A DNA stretch of 64,000 nt from NORP181 sp047623555. Lineage in GTDB: Bacteria > Pseudomonadota > Alphaproteobacteria > Rhodobacterales > Rhodobacteraceae. Shown piece by piece: positions 9,452 through 18,416 of this stretch. Position 1 is the first letter of the stretch; every line of letters starts with the position of its first letter. The stretch covers positions 6,089 through 70,088 of the forward strand of contig JBLHMP010000007.1 of the NCBI GenBank assembly GCA_047623555.1, read 5' to 3'. A program made the position numbers and the translations under genes. Below the pieces are notes generated by a model that was given only the letters and a program-made list of their open reading frames with translations, did not search any database and had not been told where the DNA came from.

Positions 9452-9541
9452 CATCCGGCTCCGGTAAAAAACGTTCACTGCCTTCTACCTGCTGCTGCCC
9501 CCGGGGTGAACAGCTTTTCCACACTTGCGCACCCGCCCCGG

Positions 9542-9562
9542 TTCTTCTCGTCAAAAATACCT
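9542..9562 (+). repeat. Half copy of the 32-bp dispersed intergenic motif
   Basis: This 21-base copy begins TTCTTCTCGTC, ends AATACCT and lacks the CCGCCGGAGGC half. It lies between the divergent gpmI and DUF1203 genes and matches the copy at 38923-38943 at 20 of 21 positions. Confidence 0.7.
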
Positions 9563-9653
9563 AAAATCCAACAGTGAGGCGCGGCAATGCGCATGAACCG
9601 GATCGCCAATCCCCCGGTTTCCAAAGCATAAGAGCCAAAACAGGAGCCCCAAA

Positions 9654-10130
9654 ATGATCCGCTTTTCCGCCCTCCCCACCGACACGACCCGCGCCTTGCA
9701 ATCCGGCGCGCCCGATTCCTATGCAAATACCCCAGAACGCGCGGTGTCCGATGGAGGCGCCGTCCCGTGCAGACATTGCCTGCAACACATCCCCCAAGGT
9801 GCCGGGATGTTGATCTTTGCCCATCGACCGTTTCCGGATTTGCACCCCTATGCCGAAACCGGTCCGATATTTCTGTGCGAGGATCTATGTGAGCGGCATG
9901 AGGACACAGGTACGCCTCCTCCGGTCCTAACGACCTCGCCCGACTATCTGATCAAAGGCTATTTTGCGACGGACAGAATTGTATATGGCACCGGGATTGT
10001 GATTCCGGCGGATAGGTTGACCGCTCAGGCTGAAACAATATTTCACGACCCGAATGTCGCCTACATCCACGTCCGATCTTCGCGCAATAACTGCTATCTG
10101 GCGCGGATTGATCGCGAAGACGAATATTAG
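9654..10130 (+). CDS. DUF1203 domain-containing protein
   Basis: A 158-residue cytosolic protein recognised as DUF1203. The CRHCLQ motif near residue 39 and a second cysteine pair (FLCEDLCERH) near 90 look like a possible zinc site. The C-terminal third (YIHVRSSRNNCYLARI) is the most conserved part of the family as I recall it. AGGAG precedes the ATG by seven to eight bases. Function is unknown. Confidence 0.8.
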   Translation: MIRFSALPTDTTRALQSGAPDSYANTPERAVSDGGAVPCRHCLQHIPQGAGMLIFAHRPFPDLHPYAETGPIFLCEDLCERHEDTGTPPPVLTTSPDYLIKGYFATDRIVYGTGIVIPADRLTAQAETIFHDPNVAYIHVRSSRNNCYLARIDREDEY

Positions 10131-10156
10131 GTTCGGACAAAGTAAAATTCGGCCCT

Positions 10157-10750
10157 TCAATCCCTTTGTATCAGCTTCAGAAATACAGCAAACGCCATCT
10201 GGCTTCGATCTTCAATCTGTGATTTGTCCGGAACTGGCAACACGCCTATCGCCCGTTTAATTTGAAGGTCACCAATCAAAAGGCCAATATAACAATCGCT
10301 TAACATCTGTGCGTCGACACCGTGTTGCGCGCCGATTTCTTCAATCAGTTTCGCCAGAAGCGGTTGGATAACATTGCGCCCGCCTTCAGAGATCGCCGCC
10401 CCAAGCCCCCCTGTCGGATCAGCCGTCGCCGCCCGGTTCAGCAAAATCGCCTTTTCCCCCAGCAACATTGTCAACAATACCGGCGAAATATTTCTAAGCG
10501 TTTCGATGGGATCAATTTGCTCTGCAACAGCCTCTTCCAAAATGATCTTAACGTTTGCGGCATTGTCGCGCACCATCGCAACAAAAAGCCCGCGTTTGTC
10601 CCCATACCAGCGATACAATGTTTCGTTCGATGCTTTCGCCGTTTTGGCAATGCTAAGCATCGATGTACCGTCATAGCCTTTGGTTGCCAGTAGGCCATAG
10701 GCTGCTTGCGTGATCTCATCATGCCTGATTTTTCTTTTATCATCGCGCAT
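10157..10750 (-). CDS. TetR/AcrR family transcriptional regulator
   Basis: A 197-residue repressor with an N-terminal helix-turn-helix (about 10-55, including GTSMLSIAKTAKASNETLYRWYGDKRGL) and an all-helical ligand domain. The open frame extends 44 codons further upstream, but that would run through the palindrome at 10778-10828; the ATG at 10750 (MRDDKRKIR) starts just before the HTH and leaves the palindrome in the promoter. It is divergent from a DUF1772 membrane gene, its likely target. Confidence 0.88.
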   Translation of the reverse strand: MRDDKRKIRHDEITQAAYGLLATKGYDGTSMLSIAKTAKASNETLYRWYGDKRGLFVAMVRDNAANVKIILEEAVAEQIDPIETLRNISPVLLTMLLGEKAILLNRAATADPTGGLGAAISEGGRNVIQPLLAKLIEEIGAQHGVDAQMLSDCYIGLLIGDLQIKRAIGVLPVPDKSQIEDRSQMAFAVFLKLIQRD

Positions 10751-10777
10751 CTTAATATCCAAATATCCTTTGCCATC

Positions 10778-10828
10778 ACCCGTACACTTCGTTACTGATT
10801 CCGTAAATACGTAACAGTGTGTACGGGT
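10778..10828. promoter_or_regulatory. Nested inverted repeats, likely TetR operator and divergent promoter
   Basis: Outer 10-bp arms ACCCGTACAC (10778-10787) and GTGTACGGGT (10819-10828) enclose an inner GTTAC (10791-10795) / GTAAC (10811-10815) pair. The element sits between the TetR start (10750) and the DUF1772 start (10845), with the DUF1772 ribosome site GGAGG just beyond. Position and symmetry fit an autoregulatory operator. Confidence 0.7.
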
Positions 10829-10844
10829 AACGGAGGCATTTATA

Positions 10845-11360
10845 ATGCGCACAACAACTTTGATACTGGTTCTGTCCTCCATGCTGCTGAGTGCTGCAAT
10901 TTTTGGCTTTTTCTATGCTTGGGTATGCTCAACCATGTGGGGGCAGGACACGGCGGATCCGCGCATCGCAATTCAGGCGATGCAGGCAATGAATGCCTCT
11001 GTTCGAAACGGAGTTTTTGCCCCGGCTTTCTTTGGAACCCCAGTGGTCCTTGCGATCACAGCTCTGCTGCTTTGGGTTCAACACGCTCAAAGATGCGCGG
11101 CGCTGTTCGCCCTAAGCGGGGCAGTCTATTTCTGCTTTGGTCTTGTTCTGACGATGTTAGTGAACGTTCCCATGAACGAAGCGCTGGCAACGATTCAAGC
11201 GCCACAAGACATAGAAGCCGCCCGCCAGGTTTGGCAGGATTACTCACCAAAATGGCAGTTTTGGAACCAAGCCCGCACGGTTGCATCAGGCATATCGTTC
11301 CTCATCGCGACGATCGGGGTTCTCAATTTCCCAATGCAGGCGCGCGCCAGGACTACATGA
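10845..11360 (+). CDS. DUF1772 (anthrone oxygenase-like) membrane protein
   Basis: A 171-residue integral membrane protein with about four hydrophobic segments (near 5-25, 60-80, 88-108, 145-162). The pattern, including LVNVPMNEAL and the NxxR near the last segment, fits DUF1772, a family that contains fungal anthrone oxygenases and many uncharacterised bacterial members. GGAGG lies nine bases before the ATG. It is probably repressed by the divergent TetR protein, perhaps as a detoxification function; that is inference. Confidence 0.75.
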   Translation: MRTTTLILVLSSMLLSAAIFGFFYAWVCSTMWGQDTADPRIAIQAMQAMNASVRNGVFAPAFFGTPVVLAITALLLWVQHAQRCAALFALSGAVYFCFGLVLTMLVNVPMNEALATIQAPQDIEAARQVWQDYSPKWQFWNQARTVASGISFLIATIGVLNFPMQARARTT

Positions 11361-11363
11361 CCC

Positions 11364-12293
11364 TCAAAGCGACGAAGTCAGCGCCAAAAACACGTCCTCG
11401 AGGTCAGCCTCTTCGGTTTTCACGTCCCGTATGGTAATCCCGGCGACACGCACGGATTCAAGCACCTGATCGGCGCTGGTTTGCTGACTGTGATAGCTCA
11501 GCACAACAGCGCCGTCATCGCGATGGCTGGCGGTGATGCCGGGTGCAGACGGCAACACCGAAACCGGAGCTTCTGGGTGGATGACCATTGTGCGCGCATC
11601 CAGTCGGCCCAACAGGTTAGAGGTGCTATCGCGCGCCACCACTTCGCCGCGATTGATGATGGCGATTTCGTCGCACATCTCTTCGGCCTCTTCCAGGTAA
11701 TGTGTGGTCAGGATGATCGTTGTGCCCTGCTCGTTTAGCTTGCGAACGTTGGCCCACAGCATCTGACGCAGCTCAATATCAACCCCGGCAGTGGGTTCAT
11801 CCAACACCAGAACATGCGGTCGATGCACCAGCGCCTTGCCCAGCAACAAACGCCGCCGCATGCCACCAGACAGCGACCGTGCATAGGCGTTGGCTTTGTC
11901 CGTCAGCCCGATCATCGTCAGAATCTCGTCGCTATAACGCTGTGATTTCGGCACTCCGTATAACCCCGCCTGCACCTCAAGAGCGGCCCGCGGGGTAAAA
12001 AACGGATCAAGGTTCAGTTCTTGTGGCATGACGCCAATGGCGGCGCGCGACTGGCGCGGATTTCGGTCCTGATCAAACCCCCATATCTTCACCTGTCCGG
12101 CAGATTTAATCACCAATCCGGCCAGAATGTTGATCAGCGTCGATTTGCCGGCACCATTTGGCCCCAACAGACCAAAGACCGATCCGCGAGGGATGGTCAG
12201 GTCGATGCCTTTGAGCGCATGAACCTCGGGTTGGTTACGGCTGCCACGATAGGTCTTGGTCAGACCTTTCAACTCGATCGCGTCCTGTTTCAT
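11364..12293 (-). CDS. ABC transporter ATP-binding protein (ABC-2/DrrA type)
   Basis: A 309-residue nucleotide-binding protein with Walker A GPNGAGKST, signature LSGGMRRR, Walker B VLVLDEP and the switch histidine in TTHYLEEAEE, plus a C-terminal DrrA-like extension. It should power an ABC-2 exporter, but no permease gene adjoins it: the convergent DUF1772 gene ends three bases from its stop. The start at MKQDAIEL is chosen because AAGGG precedes it; the open frame continues 81 codons upstream without family similarity. Confidence 0.88.
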   Translation of the reverse strand: MKQDAIELKGLTKTYRGSRNQPEVHALKGIDLTIPRGSVFGLLGPNGAGKSTLINILAGLVIKSAGQVKIWGFDQDRNPRQSRAAIGVMPQELNLDPFFTPRAALEVQAGLYGVPKSQRYSDEILTMIGLTDKANAYARSLSGGMRRRLLLGKALVHRPHVLVLDEPTAGVDIELRQMLWANVRKLNEQGTTIILTTHYLEEAEEMCDEIAIINRGEVVARDSTSNLLGRLDARTMVIHPEAPVSVLPSAPGITASHRDDGAVVLSYHSQQTSADQVLESVRVAGITIRDVKTEEADLEDVFLALTSSL

Positions 12294-12380
12294 TGCACCC
12301 TTGCCCCCGGTTTTGCCTTGGCTCATACATGCAGGTAATCCATGCCCCACGGGGCGACAAGCGACAAGGAAGCCAAAACG

Positions 12381-12563
12381 ATGAGCACCCAAGCCCCAGA
12401 AACCAAAATTGTCGACACATATCGGGTTTCTTGTGATGGTGGCGAAGGCGCTTTGGGGCATCCACGGGTCTGGCTGCAAATGCCGAATGAGCATGGCTGG
12501 GTCGAGTGTCCGTATTGCGACTGCAAGTTCGTGCACAAGGATTCAGCCGGGGCTGTCGGCTGA
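12381..12563 (+). CDS. Zinc-ribbon protein, zf-CHCC (NDUFS6-like)
   Basis: A 60-residue protein with the zf-CHCC pattern C18, H27, C43, C46 (ending VECPYCDCKF). The family resembles the C terminus of the accessory subunit NDUFS6 of mitochondrial complex I, and alphaproteobacterial members are associated with respiratory complex I. AAGGA lies about ten bases before the ATG at 12381, which fits family length better than the upstream ATG at 12342. Confidence 0.88.
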   Translation: MSTQAPETKIVDTYRVSCDGGEGALGHPRVWLQMPNEHGWVECPYCDCKFVHKDSAGAVG

Positions 12564-12634
12564 TCCATTGCTGATTTGCGGCCGCAGTTTGTCGAGAAAA
12601 TTGATGCGCTGCGTCGCTGGCAAAAGCTAGATTC

Positions 12635-12655
12635 AGGTAGTTGTGACGAGAAGAA
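12635..12655 (-). repeat. Half copy of the dispersed motif, reverse orientation
   Basis: Read on the minus strand this 21-base stretch begins TTCTTCTCGTCACAA and matches the copy at 38923-38943 at 20 of 21 positions. It is the only one of the eight copies seen that points the other way. It lies in the 204-bp gap before polA. Confidence 0.65.
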
Positions 12656-12767
12656 GCCAGGGCTTGCTACACAACCTATCTGGCGGTGATGCCTTGGGCA
12701 TGGCAGAATGGTGTCTGAACATCAGAGGCCCATACATTAGATTCCCGAACCTTAGAGGACCGTCATC

Positions 12768-15563
12768 ATGTCGCAGAATTTTGGAAAAGGGTGCCATCTG
12801 CATCTGATTGATGGTTCGGCCTTTATTTTCCGCGCCTATCACGCGCTGCCACCTTTGACTCGGAAATCGGATGGTTTGCCGATCGGCGCGGTGGCCGGGT
12901 TCTGCAACATGCTGTTTCGTTATATCGAAGGCAATCACGGGCCGGATGCACCGACCCATGCGGCGGTGATTTTCGACAAGGGCAGTCACACGTTTCGCAA
13001 CGATCTTTATGACCAGTACAAAGCCAATCGCGACGCCATGCCCGAAGATTTACGCCCGCAAATGCCGCTGACCCGCGCGGCGACAAAGGCCTTTAACATC
13101 GCCTGCGAAGAGCTGGAAGGCTATGAGGCAGACGACATCATTGCCACCCTTTCGGTGCAGGCGCGCGAGGCTGGCGGCCGGGTGACGATCATCAGTTCGG
13201 ACAAAGACATGATGCAACTGGTCGGCGGTGGCGTTGAAATGCTCGACGCGATGAAGAACCGTCGCATTGACGTGGACGGGGTGATTGAAAAGTTCGGCGT
13301 CAAACCGGACCGGGTGATTGATGTGCAGGCGCTGGCCGGGGATAGCGTTGATAATGTGCCCGGTGCGCCGGGCATCGGCATCAAAACGGCGGCTTTGCTA
13401 ATCAACGAATATGGCGATCTGGATACGCTGCTGGAACGCGCAAGCGAGATCAAGCAACCCAAACGCCGTCAAACCCTGCTCGACAATGTCGATCAAATCC
13501 TCCTGTCGCGGCAATTGGTGACACTGGACGCGAACACGCCGATCACCTTTACGCTGGACGATCTTGAGGTGCGCGACCCGGAACCGGAAGCGCTGTTGTC
13601 ATTCCTTGCGGAAATGGAGTTTCGCACGCTGACCAAACGTATTGCTGCCCAGTTGGGGGTAGAAGAACCGGTCATTGCCGATGCCCCGGCGCAGGCAGAT
13701 ACTGCGGTTCAGGCTGTGCCGTTTGATACGTCAAAATACGAATGTGTGCGCGACGAGGCCGCCCTGCTTGGTTGGATCAAGCAGATCAAAGAACGCGGCT
13801 GGGTGGCGGTGGATACCGAGACCACCGGCCTGAACGACATGATCGTCGATCTGGTTGGCATATCGCTATGTGTCGAGCCCAGGATCGCCTGCTATATCCC
13901 GCTGATCCATAAAACACAGGCCAATGATGACTTGTTTGGCGCCGCTGAACTGGCCGAAGGGCAGATTTCGCTGGAGTTGGCACTGGCGCTGCTGAAACCA
14001 GTGCTTGAGGATCCGGCGATCATCAAAATCGGCCAGAACATGAAATACGACTCTAAGATATTCGCCCGTTACGGCGTGGTGATTGCTCCGATCGACGATA
14101 CTATGCTGATGTCCTACGCCATGCACGCAGGCATGCATAATCACGGTATGGATACGTTATCGGAACGCTATCTGGACCACACACCGATCCCGATCAAACC
14201 GCTGTTGGGTGCCGGCAAATCCGCCATCACCTTTGACCGTGTTCCGATTGACGACGCGGTGCCCTATGCCGCCGAGGACGCCGATGTCACCCTGCGCCTG
14301 TGGCAGCTGTTTAAGCCGCAACTCCATCAAGCTCAGGTCACAACCGTCTATGAAACAATGGAACGGCCGCTGATTCCGGTGCTCGCAGAAATGGAGATGC
14401 ACGGCATCAAGGTTGACCGCGATACCCTGTCGCGCATGTCCAATACATTTGCGCAAAAGATGGCCGGCCTTGAGGATGAAATCCACAAAGTTGCCGGACG
14501 GTCATTCAATGTTGGCAGTCCGAAACAACTGGGCGAAATCCTGTTTGATGAAATGGGCATTGAGGGTGGCAAGCGCGGCAAAAACGGCGCCTGGGCCACC
14601 GGTGCCGATATTCTTGAGGACCTTGCAACGCTGCATGAATTGCCGGGTCTGGTGCTGGATTGGCGCCAGTTGTCCAAGCTAAAATCGACCTACACAGACG
14701 CGCTGCAGGAGCATATCAATCCCGATACCGGGCGCGTGCACACGTCATATTCCATCGCCGGAGCCAGCACCGGGCGGCTTGCCTCGACCGATCCAAACCT
14801 GCAAAACATCCCGATCCGCACAGAAGAGGGCCGCCGTATCCGCGAGGCCTTTGTCGCGGAACCCGGCAATATACTGCTATCGCTGGACTATTCCCAGATC
14901 GAGCTGCGTATTCTGGCCCATATCGCCGACATCCCGGCGCTGAAACAGGCGTTTGCCGATGGTTTGGACATCCACGCCATGACCGCAAGCGAGATGTTCA
15001 ACGTACCAATGGACGAGATGACGCCAGAGGTGCGCCGACAGGCCAAGGCGATCAATTTCGGCGTGATCTATGGCATTTCCAGCTTTGGTCTGGCGCGCAA
15101 TCTGCGCATTCCACGGTCCGAGGCGCAGAGCTTTATCGACCGTTACTTTGAACGTTTCCCGGGCATCCGCACCTATATGGACGACACCAAAGCGTTCGCG
15201 CGCGAACATGGTTATGTGCAAACGCTGTTTGGTCGCAAGATTCATACCCCCGAAATCAACGCCAAAGGCCCGCGTTCCGGCTTTGCCAATCGCGCCGCGA
15301 TCAACGCACCGATTCAGGGCACCGCCGCCGACGTCATCCGGCGCGCCATGATCCGGATGCCCGACGCAATCGCCGATCTGCCCGCGCGGATGTTGTTGCA
15401 GGTGCATGATGAATTGCTGTTTGAAGTTGCCAAAGATTCGGTGGATAAAACCATCGCAATTGCCCGCGACATCATGGAAAATGCATCAGATCCGGTGGTT
15501 CGTCTGGACGTGAAACTGACCGTTGAGGCCGGGCAAGGGGCGAATTGGGCCGAGGCCCACTAG
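12768..15563 (+). CDS. polA: DNA polymerase I
   Basis: A 931-residue enzyme with all three activities. The 5'-3' exonuclease domain fills about residues 1-290, the 3'-5' proofreading domain about 330-520 with D349 and E351 in the VDTETTG motif, and the polymerase domain follows with motif A aspartate D707 (LDYSQIELR), the O-helix RRQAKAINFGVIYG and motif C D881 (VHDE). The proofreading residues are intact, unlike some relatives. It acts in Okazaki-fragment processing and repair. AGAGGA precedes the start by about nine bases; the gene stands alone. Confidence 0.98.
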   Translation: MSQNFGKGCHLHLIDGSAFIFRAYHALPPLTRKSDGLPIGAVAGFCNMLFRYIEGNHGPDAPTHAAVIFDKGSHTFRNDLYDQYKANRDAMPEDLRPQMPLTRAATKAFNIACEELEGYEADDIIATLSVQAREAGGRVTIISSDKDMMQLVGGGVEMLDAMKNRRIDVDGVIEKFGVKPDRVIDVQALAGDSVDNVPGAPGIGIKTAALLINEYGDLDTLLERASEIKQPKRRQTLLDNVDQILLSRQLVTLDANTPITFTLDDLEVRDPEPEALLSFLAEMEFRTLTKRIAAQLGVEEPVIADAPAQADTAVQAVPFDTSKYECVRDEAALLGWIKQIKERGWVAVDTETTGLNDMIVDLVGISLCVEPRIACYIPLIHKTQANDDLFGAAELAEGQISLELALALLKPVLEDPAIIKIGQNMKYDSKIFARYGVVIAPIDDTMLMSYAMHAGMHNHGMDTLSERYLDHTPIPIKPLLGAGKSAITFDRVPIDDAVPYAAEDADVTLRLWQLFKPQLHQAQVTTVYETMERPLIPVLAEMEMHGIKVDRDTLSRMSNTFAQKMAGLEDEIHKVAGRSFNVGSPKQLGEILFDEMGIEGGKRGKNGAWATGADILEDLATLHELPGLVLDWRQLSKLKSTYTDALQEHINPDTGRVHTSYSIAGASTGRLASTDPNLQNIPIRTEEGRRIREAFVAEPGNILLSLDYSQIELRILAHIADIPALKQAFADGLDIHAMTASEMFNVPMDEMTPEVRRQAKAINFGVIYGISSFGLARNLRIPRSEAQSFIDRYFERFPGIRTYMDDTKAFAREHGYVQTLFGRKIHTPEINAKGPRSGFANRAAINAPIQGTAADVIRRAMIRMPDAIADLPARMLLQVHDELLFEVAKDSVDKTIAIARDIMENASDPVVRLDVKLTVEAGQGANWAEAH

Positions 15564-15652
15564 TCAATTGATCTTGGCAAACCGGCAACGTCGTTGACAC
15601 TTTTGGACCCACAAGTATTGCTATTGTAACGCTTGTCACCTTAGAGAATTTT

Positions 15653-16441
15653 ATGAAGCTATCTCATATACACAACAATCCTCTTGCCGAATTCGAAGTC
15701 GATGACGACAATTTGTTACTGACCGAAACCGGGGCTGTTCCTCTCATTCACTGGCCAATAAACCCAACAAAACCGAGGAAAAATCCCCTCATATAGCGCT
15801 GTTGGTTCAATTATGAACCGGGTAAAAGACAACACAATTGTTTGGGACACCGGATCGTTTGGCAACGAAAAACCACGCGCTTTCAAAGAAAAGGCCACGT
15901 TTTGCGCAGTCCGGGGCCCGCTGACTCGATCCCACCTGATTGACCGCGGAATAACCTGCCCCGCGTCTACGGAGACCCGGCCTTGCTAACCCCGCTGGTG
16001 TATTCCCCAGCGATTGAAAAGAAATATGAAATCGGCCTGGTGCTGCGCTGGTCCGACACAGAATGGTTAGGGAAATCAGTTGGACCTGGGGTGAAACTGA
16101 TTGATCTGGGCACCAGCGACGTCGAAGGCGTGCTTGATCAGATGTTATCGTGCAAATACATCATCACGTCGTCGCTTCATGGGCTGATTATAGCCGATGC
16201 TTATGGCATACCAAATGCTTGGCTTAGCTCAAAATCACCAGCCGGGTTTGAGTTCAAATTCTATGATTATTTCCTGTCCGTAGACAAAGTGCGTCATGCA
16301 ACCGAGTTCGATATTGCCGTAAATGACATTACCGTTGAGGTTCTAGAGGAAAATTTCACCTTTGACGGCCGCAAGATAAACTTTGACAGCTATGCCTTAC
16401 TTGATGCCTGTCCGTTTTTGAAACGAAAGCAGCCATCCTAG
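15653..16441 (+). pseudogene. Degraded polysaccharide pyruvyltransferase
   Basis: Three frames together encode pieces of a WcaK/ExoV-type pyruvyltransferase: VPLIHW near the 5' end, SIMNRVKDNTIVWDTGSFG and CAVRGPLTRSHLIDRG in a second frame, then VYGDPALLTP, SSLHGLIIADAYGIPNAWL and FKFYDYF in a third. At least three frame changes are needed, near 15775, 15808 and 15962; the last two look like loss of a single G. The usual N-terminal NFGD region also seems to be missing. Intact relatives add pyruvate ketals to surface polysaccharides. The last fragment alone (15983-16441) remains open. Confidence 0.8.
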
Positions 16442-16445
16442 ACAA

Positions 16446-16673
16446 ATGGCTCACACGAACAATGTCTTACGCTCGATCAATCTGGATGGAGAAACGGTCA
16501 GCGTTGACATATTTCAACGCCCCGACGGCAGCTTTGGATTTGATGAATTCCGCCGCGATGTCGAAGATGGCCGGGGTTGGTTCAGTATCGGGCACCACGG
16601 TCACATATTTTTTGACAGCGAGGCCAAGGCACTGTCGGCAGCTGCTGAAACCGTCGGCTGGCTAGATCCCTGA
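16446..16673 (+). CDS. Small hypothetical protein
   Basis: A 75-residue acidic protein without membrane segments, starting MAHTNNVLRSINL. It reads like a compact beta-rich domain (RSINLDGETVSVDIFQRPDG) and I believe similar short proteins occur in Rhodobacterales, but I know no function. The Shine-Dalgarno sequence is weak and the gene sits between two pseudogenes, so expression is uncertain. Confidence 0.55.
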   Translation: MAHTNNVLRSINLDGETVSVDIFQRPDGSFGFDEFRRDVEDGRGWFSIGHHGHIFFDSEAKALSAAAETVGWLDP

Positions 16674-16675
16674 CA

Positions 16676-16870
16676 TCAGCCCTTAACCAACCACGCCACG
16701 ATGCGCCGGGCAAACGGGGCCACCACCAACACCACACAGAACGCAACGGGCCAGCAAAACTCCACGCGTTCATCCACGATCCAAAACATGCCGCTCAGCC
16801 CAATCGCTTATATCGTTGCGATACCCGACACGATACCCGACAGAATGGGTGCAAAACGGGCTGGTATCAT
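16676..16870 (-). pseudogene. DUF2798 membrane protein gene with internal stop
   Basis: Reading from the ATG at 16868-16870 gives MIPARFAPILSGIVSGIAT, then codon 21 (16808-16810) is TAA. In the same frame the next 43 codons encode a second hydrophobic segment ending VVLVVAPFARRIVAWL, the hallmark C terminus of the two-helix DUF2798 family. Intact members are about 75-80 residues, so a short deletion may accompany the nonsense codon. Confidence 0.7.
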
Positions 16871-16888
16871 AGTTCAAAATCCTTTGGG

Positions 16889-17641
16889 TCAGGCCATCCA
16901 GCCTAGGCTATCCACGGTTCGGGCTGTGGTCGGATGGTATTCAGCACTGACCCAACCGACATAACCGCCTGCATCTATGTCGCTAAACAGCCGCGCAAAT
17001 TCAATTGGCCCCGGCGCTGGTTCGCAGCGTCCCGGCGCCGCACCGACCTGAACATGCACCGACAGGTCTTTGAAATCCTGCCAAACCCGCAAGGCATCGC
17101 CATGAATGACCTGCGCATGATAGCTGTCGTATTGCAGGCCAACATTGGCCCGGTTTACACGGCCAAGCACCCTGGCAGCCAAATTGTAGTCATCTAGGAA
17201 ATACCCCGGCTGATCACCCTGATTTAGCGGCTCAATGGTAAATTTCTGTTGCGGGGCCAAATCGGCAACCCATTGTAAATTGTGCACAAACGTCGCCTCG
17301 GCGGCCGCCTCCTTGGTGTATCCTGCCATTATGTGAATGAATGTCGGCTTTAACACAGTCGCAAAACCTAACACCTTCAACATGGCCGCCTCAAATCGCG
17401 CCTCACCTCCGGGGATTGCCGCAAATCCCCGTGACGCATCATCGTCCCCCAACGGTGGCGCGTTGATCAGAACCAACTCCAAACCGTTGGCCTCCAGGGC
17501 CTGTTGCGTATCACAGGCCGGCACATCGTAAGGAAACAAGATTTCCACCGCCTGAAACCCGGCCTCGGCCGCAGCCTTAAATCGCTCCAAATAGGGAAAT
17601 TCTGCAAATAGTAACGTCAGATTGACAGCAAATTCAGGCAT
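16889..17641 (-). CDS. hyi: Hydroxypyruvate isomerase family protein
   Basis: A 250-residue TIM-barrel enzyme of the xylose-isomerase-like superfamily. E137 (TIEPLNQGDQPGYFL) and E234 (VSAEYHP) are the two catalytic or metal-binding glutamates of hydroxypyruvate isomerase, and HVQVGAAPGRCEP is the conserved substrate loop. The enzyme interconverts hydroxypyruvate and tartronate semialdehyde. The usual partners (glyoxylate carboligase, tartronate semialdehyde reductase) are not adjacent here, so the substrate is a family-level guess. Confidence 0.85.
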   Translation of the reverse strand: MPEFAVNLTLLFAEFPYLERFKAAAEAGFQAVEILFPYDVPACDTQQALEANGLELVLINAPPLGDDDASRGFAAIPGGEARFEAAMLKVLGFATVLKPTFIHIMAGYTKEAAAEATFVHNLQWVADLAPQQKFTIEPLNQGDQPGYFLDDYNLAARVLGRVNRANVGLQYDSYHAQVIHGDALRVWQDFKDLSVHVQVGAAPGRCEPAPGPIEFARLFSDIDAGGYVGWVSAEYHPTTARTVDSLGWMA

Positions 17642-17708
17642 CTACAACTCTCATTAAAAACAGGTCAAATTGTCCCAAGCCTTGGCAGATGGCAAACCCA
17701 CCTTCGAT

Positions 17709-17740
17709 TTCCAATTTCCAAAAATATCCCCGCCGGAGGC
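17709..17740 (+). repeat. 32-bp dispersed intergenic motif, full copy
   Basis: The copy begins TTCCAATTTCC, continues through AAATATCCC and ends CGCCGGAGGC. It lies between hyi and the 3' end of the DUF1285 gene. Read on the minus strand it would follow that gene's stop as a GC-rich imperfect hairpin and T tract, so it might act as a terminator there. Confidence 0.8.
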
Positions 17741-17764
17741 ACCTCGAAATTGAATCAAACGGCA

Positions 17765-18346
17765 CTACAAACCGTCCAACTCAGCTGACGGAATCACACC
17801 AAAAAACGCCCCCGCCGACCAAAGCCCAAACCAGTCCTCGTGATGCACCCCTAAATCCACCAAACGATAAAAGCTCTTGCGATCAATCAGCGCCTCAAGA
17901 TCCGCACGGATCAACACATAGGGTGCCGGCTCTCCGGTCTCGGCCTCCCTTACAACCCGAATCGGGCGGTCCGCCCCCGCGTCCGCGAAATCGCCAACTT
18001 GCGTTTCAAACCGCAAAACCTGATCGCGCCCCTCTCCGCGCACTTCAAAATCCACCGCCACAAACGGCGCGTCATCGACCGTGATTCCGACCTTTTCAAC
18101 CGGAGTCACCAGATAATACCGCCCATCCTCTTTTTTCAAAATTGACGCGAATAATTTCACCAACTCAGGTCGCCCAATTGGCGTTCCCAGATAAAACCAG
18201 GTTCCATCGCGGGCGATTCGAATATCCAATTCGCCGCAATACTCTGGATTCCACAGATGAACCGGCGGCAAACCGCGTGATTTGGTGGCCCGAACTGTGG
18301 CCGCGATGCCCTCAACTGATGGGGTAACAGTATTTTGTCCACTCAT
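17765..18346 (-). CDS. DUF1285 domain-containing protein
   Basis: A 193-residue cytosolic protein recognised as DUF1285 from LWNPEYCGELDIRIARDGTWFYLGTPIGR and the following beta-rich body. The start MSGQNTV at 18346 gives the family's usual length; the longer frame to 18505 has no support and would overlap the divergent moxR promoter. Members of this family often sit next to moxR operons, as here, but their role is unknown. Confidence 0.87.
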   Translation of the reverse strand: MSGQNTVTPSVEGIAATVRATKSRGLPPVHLWNPEYCGELDIRIARDGTWFYLGTPIGRPELVKLFASILKKEDGRYYLVTPVEKVGITVDDAPFVAVDFEVRGEGRDQVLRFETQVGDFADAGADRPIRVVREAETGEPAPYVLIRADLEALIDRKSFYRLVDLGVHHEDWFGLWSAGAFFGVIPSAELDGL

Positions 18347-18416
18347 TGCTTTTTCCATTCCCTCTGGGCACGATACACTTACCATTAAACCATACACGCT
18401 CCATGAAAGGAAAGTC

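Noticed and set aside
12564..12680. Open frame continuing past the zinc-ribbon stop, in the same frame
   Set aside because: Family members end at about 60 residues and the continuation contains a dispersed repeat copy, so readthrough is not supported.
15716..15898. 60-codon minus-strand frame in the polA-downstream region
   Set aside because: It is antisense to the pyruvyltransferase remnant, whose conserved motifs read on the plus strand.
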